Assembly: GCA_900543175.1 (NCBI GenBank)
Contig: UQQO01000097.1
Coordinates: 1-8,399, forward strand
Source of the DNA: an uncultured Fusobacterium sp.
GTDB lineage: Bacteria > Fusobacteriota > Fusobacteriia > Fusobacteriales > Fusobacteriaceae
Length of the DNA stretch: 8,399 bases
Reading direction: 5' to 3'
Part shown: piece by piece, positions 1-8,399 of the stretch
Layout of the letters: every line of letters begins with the position of its first letter
How positions within the stretch are numbered: position 1 is the first letter of the stretch
Notes under the pieces: generated by a model
Database searches by the model: none
What the model saw: the letters and a program-made list of their open reading frames with translations, nothing else
What the model was told of the DNA's origin: nothing
Program-made: the position numbers and the translations under genes

Positions 1-239
1 GATATTTAAAAGAAATAGAGATAACTAAACTTGGCTAATAATCGCTAAATTCAAAGGTACTTTGTCTAAACCTAACGATACACAAGAAAAAATGAACTTA
101 GTTAGATATATTACAGTTTTAATAATCAAAATTAGAGAAAAACTATATAATTATATTTTTACAATATATTTATCATTTATAAAATAAATGTAAAACTGAG
201 TAAACATTTTAAATTTCTATCACTAAAACTATTCAATAA
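1..239. other. AT-rich gene-free lead-in
   Basis: No convincing gene lies here. One plus-strand frame stays open after a TAA at 26-28 and runs to the TAA at 185-187. It contains an ATG at 92-94 that would give only 31 residues (starting MNLVRYITV) without a ribosome binding site. It could be a decayed gene end or chance. Another frame ends at TAA 36-38 (residues YLKEIEITKLG) and could be the tail of a gene that starts outside the window. Neither can be named. The rest is A/T-rich DNA upstream of the fumarase promoter. Confidence 0.4.
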
Positions 240-268
240 TTGTATGAAATGTGGTATTATCTTATTAT
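240..268 (+). promoter_or_regulatory. Sigma70-type promoter of the fumarase operon
   Basis: The -35 element TTGTAT (240-245) and the -10 element TATTAT (263-268) are separated by a 17-base spacer. Transcription should start near 275, leaving a leader of about 44 bases before the ATG at 319. A second TATTAT at 255-260 has no well-placed -35. Assigned by motif and position only. Confidence 0.6.
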
Positions 269-274
269 AGAAAG

Positions 275-284
275 ACAAATTTGT
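275..284. promoter_or_regulatory. Perfect 10-base palindrome at the fumarase transcription start
   Basis: ACAAATTTGT is a perfect inverted repeat that falls where transcription from the promoter at 240-268 would begin, a typical place for a repressor operator. It is short, and in DNA this AT-rich such palindromes arise by chance, so the regulatory role is a guess and no regulator is proposed. Confidence 0.25.
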
Positions 285-318
285 ACCTTTTAAAATACTA
301 AAGGAAGGGTGATATATA

Positions 319-1161
319 ATGAAAGAATTAGATTTACAAAGAGTTACTGATGAAGTAGAAAGAATGTGTATCGAAGGAAACTACTTTATTGGAAAAGAAG
401 TTTTAGACAAAATTAAAGAAGCTTATGCTAAAGAAGAATCAGAAGTAGGAAAAAATATTTTAGGACAAATCATTGAAAACGATGAGATTGCTGCTAATGA
501 ACAAGTTCCTATGTGTCAAGATACAGGAATAGTAGTAGTATTCTTAGAAGTTGGAACAGAAGTAAGAATACCAGGAGATATCTATGCTGCTATCAACGAA
601 GGAGTAAGAAGAGGATATGAAAAAGGATATTTAAGAAAATCAGTTGTTAAAGATCCTTTAGATAGAGTAAATACTAAAGACAACACTCCAGCAGTTATTC
701 ATACTACATTAGTTCCAGGTTCAGATAAAGTAAAAATCGTTGTAGCTCCAAAAGGTGGAGGTTCTGAAAACATGAGTGCTTTAAGAATGTTAAAACCATC
801 TGACGGAATCGAAGGAATCAAAAAATTAGTAGTAGAAACTATTAAAAATGCAGGAGGAAACCCTTGCCCACCAATTATAGTAGGAGTTGGAATCGGAGGA
901 AACTTTGAAAAATCTGCAATTCTAGCTAAAAAAGCTGTACTTAGAGATATTAACGACAAGAGCAGCAGCCCTATCAATGCTAAATTAGAAGAAGAATTAC
1001 TAGAACTTATCAACAAAACTGGAGTAGGACCTTTAGGACTTGGAGGAAGAACTACTGCTTTAGCTGTTAAAGTTGAAACTTATCCATGCCATATAGCAGC
1101 TCTTCCTGTTGCTATTAACATTAACTGCCATGCAGCTAGACACAAAGAAGTAGAACTATAA
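319..1161 (+). CDS. fumA: Fumarate hydratase (class I, Fe-S type), alpha subunit
   Basis: Larger subunit (280 residues) of a two-subunit, [4Fe-4S]-dependent hydro-lyase that interconverts fumarate and L-malate in the cytoplasm. It corresponds to the N-terminal part of the single-chain class I fumarases. Family motifs are clear: MCQDTG at 65-70 (Cys66 cluster ligand, Asp68 in the position of the catalytic Asp), KGGGSENMS at 145-153, NPCPP at 181-185 (Cys183, second ligand), and a C-terminal stretch with Cys257 and Cys270, one of which should be the third ligand; spacing favours Cys270. The start follows a strong purine-rich site, AAGGAAGGG (301-309), and a 9-base gap. The beta-subunit gene begins 49 bases after the stop. 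L-tartrate dehydratase is the close alternative, since the tartrate and fumarate enzymes share all these motifs; fumarase is preferred because it is the common role in anaerobes. The cluster makes the enzyme oxygen-sensitive. The symbol follows the alpha-subunit convention, not the single-chain E. coli FumA. Confidence 0.9.
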   Translation: MKELDLQRVTDEVERMCIEGNYFIGKEVLDKIKEAYAKEESEVGKNILGQIIENDEIAANEQVPMCQDTGIVVVFLEVGTEVRIPGDIYAAINEGVRRGYEKGYLRKSVVKDPLDRVNTKDNTPAVIHTTLVPGSDKVKIVVAPKGGGSENMSALRMLKPSDGIEGIKKLVVETIKNAGGNPCPPIIVGVGIGGNFEKSAILAKKAVLRDINDKSSSPINAKLEEELLELINKTGVGPLGLGGRTTALAVKVETYPCHIAALPVAININCHAARHKEVEL

Positions 1162-1210
1162 TTTGAGGATATTAAAGGTTATTGAAAATAAGTTTTAGGA
1201 GGGAATATAA

Positions 1211-1768
1211 ATGGAATATCATATCACAACACCATTAAAAGAAGAAGATATAGCTAAATTAAAAGCTGGAGATACAGTAAAAATCACTGGAGTTATCTAT
1301 ACTGCTAGAGATGCTGCACATGCAAGACTAGTAAAATTATTAGATGAAGGAAAAGAACTTCCAATCGATGTAAAAGGACAAGTTATCTACTATGTAGGAC
1401 CAACACCTGCTAAACCTGGAAGACCTATTGGAAGTGCAGGACCTACTACAAGTTATAGAATGGACGCTTATGCACCTAGACTTATCAAAGAGGGATTAAA
1501 AGGAATGATAGGTAAAGGAGCTAGATCTAAAGAGGTTAGAGATGCTATAACATCTGAAAAAGCTGTATATTTTGCAGCAGTTGGAGGAGCAGCAGCTCTT
1601 ATAGCTAAATCTATTAAAAAAGCTGAAATCATAACTTATGAAGATTTAGGAGCAGAGGCATTAAGAAGAATGGAAGTTGTAGACTTCCCTGCAATAGTTA
1701 TCAATGATATCTATGGTGGAGATCTTTATCAAGAAGGTCAAGCTAAATGGAATGAACTAGACAAATAG
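1211..1768 (+). CDS. fumB: Fumarate hydratase (class I, Fe-S type), beta subunit
   Basis: Smaller subunit (185 residues), matching the C-terminal swivelling domain of class I fumarases, which completes the active site against the cluster-bearing alpha subunit. Visible motifs are TARDAAH (31-37), GPTPAKPGRPIGSAGPTTS (63-81) and the YRMD that follows it (82-85), GKGARS (101-106) and DFPAIVIND (158-166). The Thr in the GPTTS segment is in the position reported as catalytic in class I fumarases (family knowledge). The gene is preceded by TAGGAGGG (1196-1203) and lies 49 bases behind the alpha gene, with no terminator or obvious promoter between, so the two are co-transcribed. The length is normal for a stand-alone beta subunit and no key motif is missing. 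As with its partner, tartrate dehydratase beta subunit is the main alternative. The symbol follows the two-subunit naming, not E. coli FumB. Confidence 0.9.
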   Translation: MEYHITTPLKEEDIAKLKAGDTVKITGVIYTARDAAHARLVKLLDEGKELPIDVKGQVIYYVGPTPAKPGRPIGSAGPTTSYRMDAYAPRLIKEGLKGMIGKGARSKEVRDAITSEKAVYFAAVGGAAALIAKSIKKAEIITYEDLGAEALRRMEVVDFPAIVINDIYGGDLYQEGQAKWNELDK

Positions 1769-1788
1769 TTTAAATATTTGTTATATGA

Positions 1789-1821
1789 GGGTACTCTTGA
1801 AAAAGAGTGCCTTTTTATTTT
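1789..1821 (+). terminator. Rho-independent terminator of the fumarase operon
   Basis: A 10-pair stem (1789-1798 with 1803-1812, including two G-U pairs) is closed by a GAAA tetraloop (1799-1802) and followed by a T-rich tract (1812-1821). It lies 20 bases after the beta-subunit stop codon. Confidence 0.88.
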
Positions 1822-1872
1822 AGTTGAATTTATAAAATAATAGTAATATAAAAGTTATAGAGGAGTAATTCC

Positions 1873-1936
1873 AAAAAAGAAAAAGAGCTGAGCAAGGTAA
1901 CGACTAAAAATCGCCACTTTGCAACAGCTTCTTTCT
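1873..1936 (-). terminator. Long imperfect hairpin with T tract on the minus strand
   Basis: Left-arm segments AGCTG (1886-1890), GCAAGGT (1892-1898) and CGA (1901-1903) pair with TCG (1911-1913), ACTTTGC (1916-1922) and CAGCT (1925-1929). Two small internal loops and an apical loop rich in A/T interrupt the stem. Read on the minus strand, the hairpin is followed by CTTTTTCTTTTTT (1873-1885), as in a Rho-independent terminator, and it lies just past the end of the decayed gene at 1945. The plus-strand side has only a weak T-rich tail. The regular loops also fit a dispersed hairpin repeat; genome context would tell. Confidence 0.6.
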
Positions 1937-1944
1937 TCAAATTA

Positions 1945-2180
1945 TTAATCAGTTGTATTATTTACTTCCTCTTGAAGTTTATCAAATACTTTCACAGCTG
2001 CGTTTCTAATTTTTTAATTTTCTCTCTATCATTGTTAGTTATTTTCTTATTTAATTTTTCAGCTATAATCTGATACTCTAACTCTATCGAGTAATCAACA
2101 AGAGCATTTACATATTGTTTTCCTATGTTATCTTATAACCACACTAGCCCTTCAAATTGCTTCTTATTACTATTATACCA
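1945..2180 (-). pseudogene. Decayed small gene, unidentified
   Basis: A protein-like minus-strand frame ends at TAA 1945-1947 (last residues EEVNNTTD). It reads back through RNAAVKVFDKLQEEV to an A6 run at 2010-2015. There the frame breaks, and adding one A restores a continuous frame through IIAEKLNKKITNNDREKIKK and YVNALVDYSIELEYQ to about 2132. The next codon upstream is an in-frame stop (2133-2135), beyond which the frame stays open to 2231. No ATG, GTG or TTG exists in frame between that stop and the frameshift. The restored 62 residues are charged, amphipathic and helix-like, unlike random AT-rich DNA. One stop, one single-base deletion and no start point to a gene remnant; a terminator-like hairpin follows it. 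I do not recognise the family. The left-hand limit chosen here (2180) is approximate. Confidence 0.5.
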
Positions 2181-2239
2181 TAATTTTAAGAAAATAAGCT
2201 TTTTTTTAGATTTAAGTATATAAGGGGGTAATTAGACAA

Positions 2240-2265
2240 TAAAAAAGCCACCCTTTAAGAGTGGC
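2240..2265 (-). terminator. Rho-independent terminator of the tRNA-Ala unit
   Basis: On the minus strand GCCACTC (2259-2265) pairs with GGGTGGC (2247-2253), with one G-U pair, around a five-base loop. It is followed by six T residues (2241-2246). It begins 13 bases after the tRNA 3' end, so the tRNA is a single-gene transcript. Confidence 0.85.
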
Positions 2266-2278
2266 ATAATTTTCATAT

Positions 2279-2355
2279 TGGTGGAGATAAGCGGGATCGA
2301 ACCGCTGACCTACGCAGTGCAAGTGCGTCGCTCTCCCAAACTGAGCTATATCCCC
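2279..2355 (-). tRNA. tRNA-Ala (anticodon UGC)
   Basis: The 77-base minus-strand sequence folds into a full cloverleaf. The acceptor stem GGGGATA pairs with TATCTCC and contains the G3-U70 wobble that is the alanine identity element. The D arm is GCTC/GAGC with a 9-base loop. The anticodon stem ACGCA/TGCGT encloses CTTGCAC, giving anticodon TGC. The variable loop is AGGTC, and the T arm is AGCGG/CCGCT around TTCGATC. The discriminator base A and the terminal CCA are encoded. UGC reads GCA and other GCN alanine codons, which are common in the neighbouring genes. It stands alone between a consensus promoter and its own terminator, not in an rRNA operon. Confidence 0.97.
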
Positions 2356-2368
2356 ATGGACAAAAATT

Positions 2369-2397
2369 ATAATATCATAATCATATTATTTTGTCAA
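2369..2397 (-). promoter_or_regulatory. Consensus promoter of tRNA-Ala
   Basis: On the minus strand a perfect -35 TTGACA (2392-2397), a 17-base spacer and -10 TATTAT (2369-2374) lie 13 bases before the mature tRNA 5' end. This predicts a leader of only about 6 bases to be removed by RNase P. The near-consensus strength suits a stable RNA gene. Confidence 0.85.
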
Positions 2398-2501
2398 TAA
2401 TTTTTTAGAAAAAATAAAACTAACTTTATTTTTAACTCCAAAACAGTAACCTATATAAAAAGTACATGATAAATTATTTTTATTTCAATGTGTTTTGAAA
2501 A

Positions 2502-2513
2502 TGTAATTTTACA
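2502..2513. promoter_or_regulatory. Possible operator upstream of the beta-galactosidase promoter
   Basis: TGTAATTTTACA is an inverted repeat (TGTAA, two-base centre, TTACA) 32 bases upstream of the -35 of the beta-galactosidase promoter. That position would suit an activator. It is short and AT-rich, no regulator is adjacent, and chance is a serious alternative. Confidence 0.2.
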
Positions 2514-2545
2514 AATATTTTATGAACTAAAATAGAATAAAAAGT

Positions 2546-2574
2546 TTGACAACTAAGATTATTAATGTTAATAT
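2546..2574 (+). promoter_or_regulatory. Strong promoter of the beta-galactosidase gene
   Basis: A perfect -35 TTGACA (2546-2551), a 17-base spacer and -10 TAATAT (2569-2574) with an upstream TG (TGT before the hexamer, an extended -10). Transcription should start near 2581, giving a leader of about 49 bases. The leader holds two copies of AGTATAAT (2584-2591 and 2598-2605) whose starts are 14 bases apart, and the Shine-Dalgarno GGAGGG (2619-2624) precedes the ATG at 2630. Confidence 0.8.
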
Positions 2575-2590
2575 AAAACAAACAGTATAA

Positions 2591-6553
<3,963 letters not shown>

Positions 6554-6562
6554 TTGATAGAT

Positions 6563-6593
6563 AAAAACTCCAGTGTATTTGCTGGAGTTTTTT
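6563..6593. terminator. Bidirectional Rho-independent terminator
   Basis: AAAAACTCCAG (6563-6573) pairs fully with CTGGAGTTTTT (6582-6592) around an 8-base loop. T tracts follow the stem on both strands. It sits between the beta-galactosidase stop and the stop of the convergent DUF1638 gene, 47 bases apart, and can serve both. Confidence 0.9.
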
Positions 6594-6600
6594 GATTAAA

Positions 6601-7260
6601 TTATTCAATAAAATCATCTTTTAATAGTATTTTTCCTTTTTCAAGAATAAGGAATTGATTGTCCCATTTTTTAGAAAAAAGTTTTTCAATAATAATACTA
6701 CTTCCTTTTACATGTTTAACTTGAGCATTGATAAGTTCAGAATCTCTATGCACTTGTTCCAAATGATTTTTATCATAGCTATCATATATTCCAGTATCAA
6801 TAATATCAAGATTTTTAATAGATGAAAACCATTTTTTAAATAGCTCTTCTCCCTTATTTTCTCCAAGCTTTTTACAAAGATTTTCTTTCATAGCCTCTAA
6901 AGAGTTATTTTTATTATTTAATTCTCTATAGTAAAAATGTCCCTGTTCTTTTAGATTTATTTTTGGAGTATCATCAGTATGAAGTAAGAGAGATATACAA
7001 TCATCAACATGTGGAATTACAATTTTTTTATCTATCTTAATATTTTCCCATGAACCACCACAAAACCCCATCACTACTAAAATTGTGTCAACCTCATTGT
7101 CAAGATTATTAAGAGTTTTTATTATCTCTTGACGCATTTCAGCAGGATTTGCATGAAGTTTTCTATCTAAATAATATACAGGATAATTTGTACCTAATTT
7201 TTTTTGAACATTTAAAATCTCTTTTGTTAATGAACTACAAGCTATAGCAACAGTACTCAT
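6601..7260 (-). CDS. DUF1638 family protein
   Basis: Predicted soluble protein of 219 residues matching the DUF1638 pattern: an opening strand with ACSSLTKEI (7-15), LHANPAEM (35-42), GFCGGSW (65-71), and IPHVDDCISLLL (82-93). Cys8, His36, Cys67, His84, Asp86, Asp87 and Cys88 are candidates for a metal or cofactor site. The biochemical function is not established. Relatives often lie near corrinoid methyltransferase (MttB-type) genes in anaerobes and methanogens, but none is seen here. Start choice: an ATG four codons upstream (7270-7272) overlaps the Shine-Dalgarno GGAGGA (7265-7270) and has no ribosome site of its own, whereas the ATG at 7258-7260 follows that site properly, so the shorter form is given. 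It lies 27 bases after the 80-residue gene and should share its transcript. No signal peptide or membrane segment is visible. Confidence 0.8.
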   Translation of the reverse strand: MSTVAIACSSLTKEILNVQKKLGTNYPVYYLDRKLHANPAEMRQEIIKTLNNLDNEVDTILVVMGFCGGSWENIKIDKKIVIPHVDDCISLLLHTDDTPKINLKEQGHFYYRELNNKNNSLEAMKENLCKKLGENKGEELFKKWFSSIKNLDIIDTGIYDSYDKNHLEQVHRDSELINAQVKHVKGSSIIIEKLFSKKWDNQFLILEKGKILLKDDFIE

Positions 7261-7287
7261 ATTTTCCTCCATAGATTAATATAATTT

Positions 7288-7530
7288 TTATTTATAGATT
7301 TTTTTTACATTCAAAATTTTATTTAAAAATTCCTCAGTAGAAAGCTCATCAAAAGCAACTTTAAAAAGGGTTTCCATATCTTCCTCAGTAGAAAAATTTC
7401 CAGAAATTTCATTGGAGTGTATTGCATATTCCATTGCTTCTATACTTTTTTTATTTTTAGCATCTTCATATTTAGCTTTAAAATCAGGATCACTATTTAA
7501 TTTTTTTATAACAAAATCTTTAACTTCCAT
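7288..7530 (-). CDS. Hypothetical 80-residue protein
   Basis: Small soluble protein with many charged residues, predicted mostly alpha-helical, with no cysteine, signal peptide or membrane segment. It begins MEVKDFVIKKLNSDPDFKAK, has an acidic centre (STEEDMETLF at about 47-56) and ends in a basic KKIYK tail. The gene is credible: it has a purine-rich ribosome site AAGGGGGA (7537-7544), an extended -10 promoter, coding-like composition, and tight coupling (27 bases) to the DUF1638 gene. I do not recognise the family. The LNSDPDFKAKYEDAK opening loosely recalls N-terminal helices of HigA-like antitoxins and of Nif11-type leader peptides, but no helix-turn-helix, double-glycine or core peptide follows, so neither is claimed. 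Its position suggests a partner or accessory role to the DUF1638 protein. Confidence 0.7.
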   Translation of the reverse strand: MEVKDFVIKKLNSDPDFKAKYEDAKNKKSIEAMEYAIHSNEISGNFSTEEDMETLFKVAFDELSTEEFLNKILNVKKIYK

Positions 7531-7568
7531 GATTTTCCCCCTTAGGCTAGAATTGAGTTTATATATAG

Positions 7569-7580
7569 ATTATACCATAT
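7569..7580 (-). promoter_or_regulatory. Extended -10 promoter of the 80-residue/DUF1638 operon
   Basis: On the minus strand TGGTATAAT (7569-7577) is a perfect extended -10. No good -35 lies at 16-18 bases, which is usual for extended -10 promoters. Transcription should start about 32 bases before the ATG at 7530. It lies just after the GntR-gene terminator, so the pair has a transcript of its own. Confidence 0.6.
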
Positions 7581-7599
7581 AATTGCACTTTCTTTTAAG

Positions 7600-7641
7600 A
7601 AAAAAACACCTTCAATCTTAATACTCTAAGATTAAAGGTGC
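7600..7641 (-). terminator. Rho-independent terminator of the GntR-family gene
   Basis: On the minus strand a 14-pair stem (7627-7640 with 7607-7620, one G-U pair) around a 6-base loop is followed by a run of T residues (7601-7606). It starts six bases after the regulator stop codon and separates it from the downstream operon. Confidence 0.93.
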
Positions 7642-7646
7642 TATTC

Positions 7647-8279
7647 CTATAAACTATTAAAAAATCCCTCTTTAGCTTTAATATTGTGATATTTTATCAA
7701 CTCTAAAGCCTTATCTAAATCTCCATCAAGAATAGAATCAATTAAATTGATATGCTCCTTAGTAGCCTCATTTCTTCTATCATTAGATTGTACACTTTGA
7801 TTTCTCAATCTCATATTGTGCTCATAGACATTTTCCATCATTTTTTCTATAAAATTATTATTACAACTTTTTAAAATTAAAAGATGTAAAGTGTTATCCA
7901 ATTCATCTAATGTCTTTGCCTCATCCTTAGTAAGTTCTTTATCTAAGAAACTTTCAAACTCTCTTTTTAATCTTTGACATTCATTTAATGGAATATTAGA
8001 AAATCCCATTTGTAAAATAATAGGCTCTAAATTTAAACGAACTTGAAAGATATCGTTTATCTCCTTTAGAGAAACATTACTTACAAACATTCCCCTTCTT
8101 GGAATTATGTTTATCCATCCCTCTTGCTCCAATTTATTTATAGCCTCTCTCACAGGAGTTCTGCTCACTTCTAAAGATGTAGCTAGAGCATCCTCTTCAA
8201 TTCTCTCATTATATTTTAATTTACCAGAGATTATCATCTCTTTTAAAATTTCATAAACTTTTTCCTTTAAACTCTTCAT
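7647..8279 (-). CDS. GntR-family transcriptional regulator, FCD (FadR-like) subfamily
   Basis: Cytoplasmic DNA-binding regulator of 210 residues. Residues 1-70 form the GntR winged helix-turn-helix: EDALATSLEVSRTPVREAIN (29-48) is the recognition region and IPRRGMFVSNVS (59-70) is the wing. Residues about 75-205 form the all-helical FCD effector domain. Asp128 and His132 (DxxxH), His176 (EHINLID) and His198 (KYHN) sit where FCD proteins bind a metal that helps hold a carboxylate effector (family knowledge). The length is typical. The ATG follows AAAGGA with a short gap. Such proteins often repress genes for organic acid, sugar acid or amino acid use and their own gene. The target is not evident: the downstream pair is separated by a terminator and has its own promoter, and the upstream neighbour lies outside the window. 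The effector cannot be predicted from sequence. Confidence 0.9.
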   Translation of the reverse strand: MKSLKEKVYEILKEMIISGKLKYNERIEEDALATSLEVSRTPVREAINKLEQEGWINIIPRRGMFVSNVSLKEINDIFQVRLNLEPIILQMGFSNIPLNECQRLKREFESFLDKELTKDEAKTLDELDNTLHLLILKSCNNNFIEKMMENVYEHNMRLRNQSVQSNDRRNEATKEHINLIDSILDGDLDKALELIKYHNIKAKEGFFNSL

Positions 8280-8314
8280 TTTTATCCTTTCCCTTAAACT
8301 TTGTTACTAAGAAT

Positions 8315-8342
8315 ATTATACATTAACTGAAAAAAAATACAA
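8315..8342 (-). promoter_or_regulatory. Promoter of the GntR-family gene
   Basis: On the minus strand -35 TTGTAT (8337-8342), a 16-base spacer rich in T, and a perfect -10 TATAAT (8315-8320). Transcription should start near 8308, about 29 bases before the ATG. The -35 is the same hexamer as in the fumarase promoter. Confidence 0.65.
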
Positions 8343-8356
8343 GGCTTATATTATTT

Positions 8357-8370
8357 AACTTTTTAAAGTT
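8357..8370. promoter_or_regulatory. Inverted repeat upstream of the GntR-gene promoter
   Basis: AACTTT and AAAGTT flank a 2-base centre, 14 bases upstream of the -35 of the GntR-family gene. GntR-family regulators commonly bind short palindromes near their own promoter, so it could be an operator for this gene or for a divergent gene beyond the window. The AT-rich background makes chance occurrence possible. Confidence 0.3.
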
Positions 8371-8399
8371 TAAATACAGAACAGTGTACTAAATACGAA

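Noticed and set aside
699..1016. Minus-strand open frame of 105 residues opposite the fumarase alpha gene
   Set aside because: It is Ser/Leu/Ile-rich, as expected for the complement of an AT-rich gene, has no family motif, and overlaps a well-supported gene.
2279..2355. tRNA 3' end as an attachment site of an integrated element
   Set aside because: The tRNA is complete, but no second copy of its 3' end and no integrase gene is visible, so an att site cannot be called.
7261..7272. Upstream ATG (7270-7272) as the start of the DUF1638 protein
   Set aside because: This ATG overlaps the Shine-Dalgarno of the ATG at 7258-7260 and has only AT-rich sequence before it. Family similarity begins right after the later start.
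7288..7530. Antitoxin or peptide-leader (Nif11-like) role for the 80-residue protein
   Set aside because: Only the first helix bears a loose resemblance. There is no helix-turn-helix, no toxin-sized partner, no double-Gly cleavage site and no modifying enzyme nearby.

Overview
The window comes from a very AT-rich, low-GC bacterium. Arg is almost always AGA, Gly mostly GGA, ribosome binding sites are strong and purine-rich, and intergenic DNA is close to A/T-only. Codon use, the two-gene class I fumarase and the general style fit the genus Fusobacterium (a gut or oral anaerobe). This is an inference from sequence character; no 16S or other marker is present.

Layout, left to right. (1) 1-318: AT-rich lead-in with a sigma70-type promoter (240-268) and a small palindrome at the expected start of transcription. 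(2) 319-1768: a two-gene operon for the alpha and beta subunits of an oxygen-sensitive [4Fe-4S] fumarate hydratase, closed by a GAAA-loop terminator. (3) 1822-2235: a gene-free stretch holding a long imperfect hairpin/terminator and, on the minus strand, the remains of a small decayed gene with one stop, one single-base frameshift and no start codon. (4) 2236-2397: a complete minus-strand tRNA-Ala(UGC) unit with consensus promoter, encoded CCA and its own terminator. (5) 2546-6593: a monocistronic gene for an exported 1307-residue LacZ-type GH2 beta-galactosidase with its own strong promoter. It carries a signal peptide and two extra C-terminal domains, a cadherin-like beta sandwich and an NPCBM/CBM51-type galactose-binding module. 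A bidirectional terminator separates it from the convergent genes on its right. (6) 6601-7577: a minus-strand pair made of an unrecognised acidic 80-residue protein followed by a DUF1638 protein, with its own extended -10 promoter. (7) 7600-8399: a minus-strand GntR/FCD transcription factor with its own promoter and a strong terminator.

Functionally the fumarase serves fumarate/malate interconversion in the anaerobic C4-dicarboxylate pathway. The beta-galactosidase is built to act outside the cytoplasm on polymeric or host-derived galactosides rather than on imported lactose: it has a signal peptide, a glycan-binding module and no adjacent permease. The GntR factor lies directly upstream of the 80-residue/DUF1638 pair, but a terminator and a separate promoter lie between them, so a regulatory link is possible but not shown. 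DUF1638 genes are often found near corrinoid methyltransferase genes; none is visible here.

No CRISPR array, insertion sequence, phage module or toxin/antitoxin system could be supported. The most notable items are the domain architecture and export signal of the beta-galactosidase, the small-protein/DUF1638 pair, and the decayed gene next to the tRNA.
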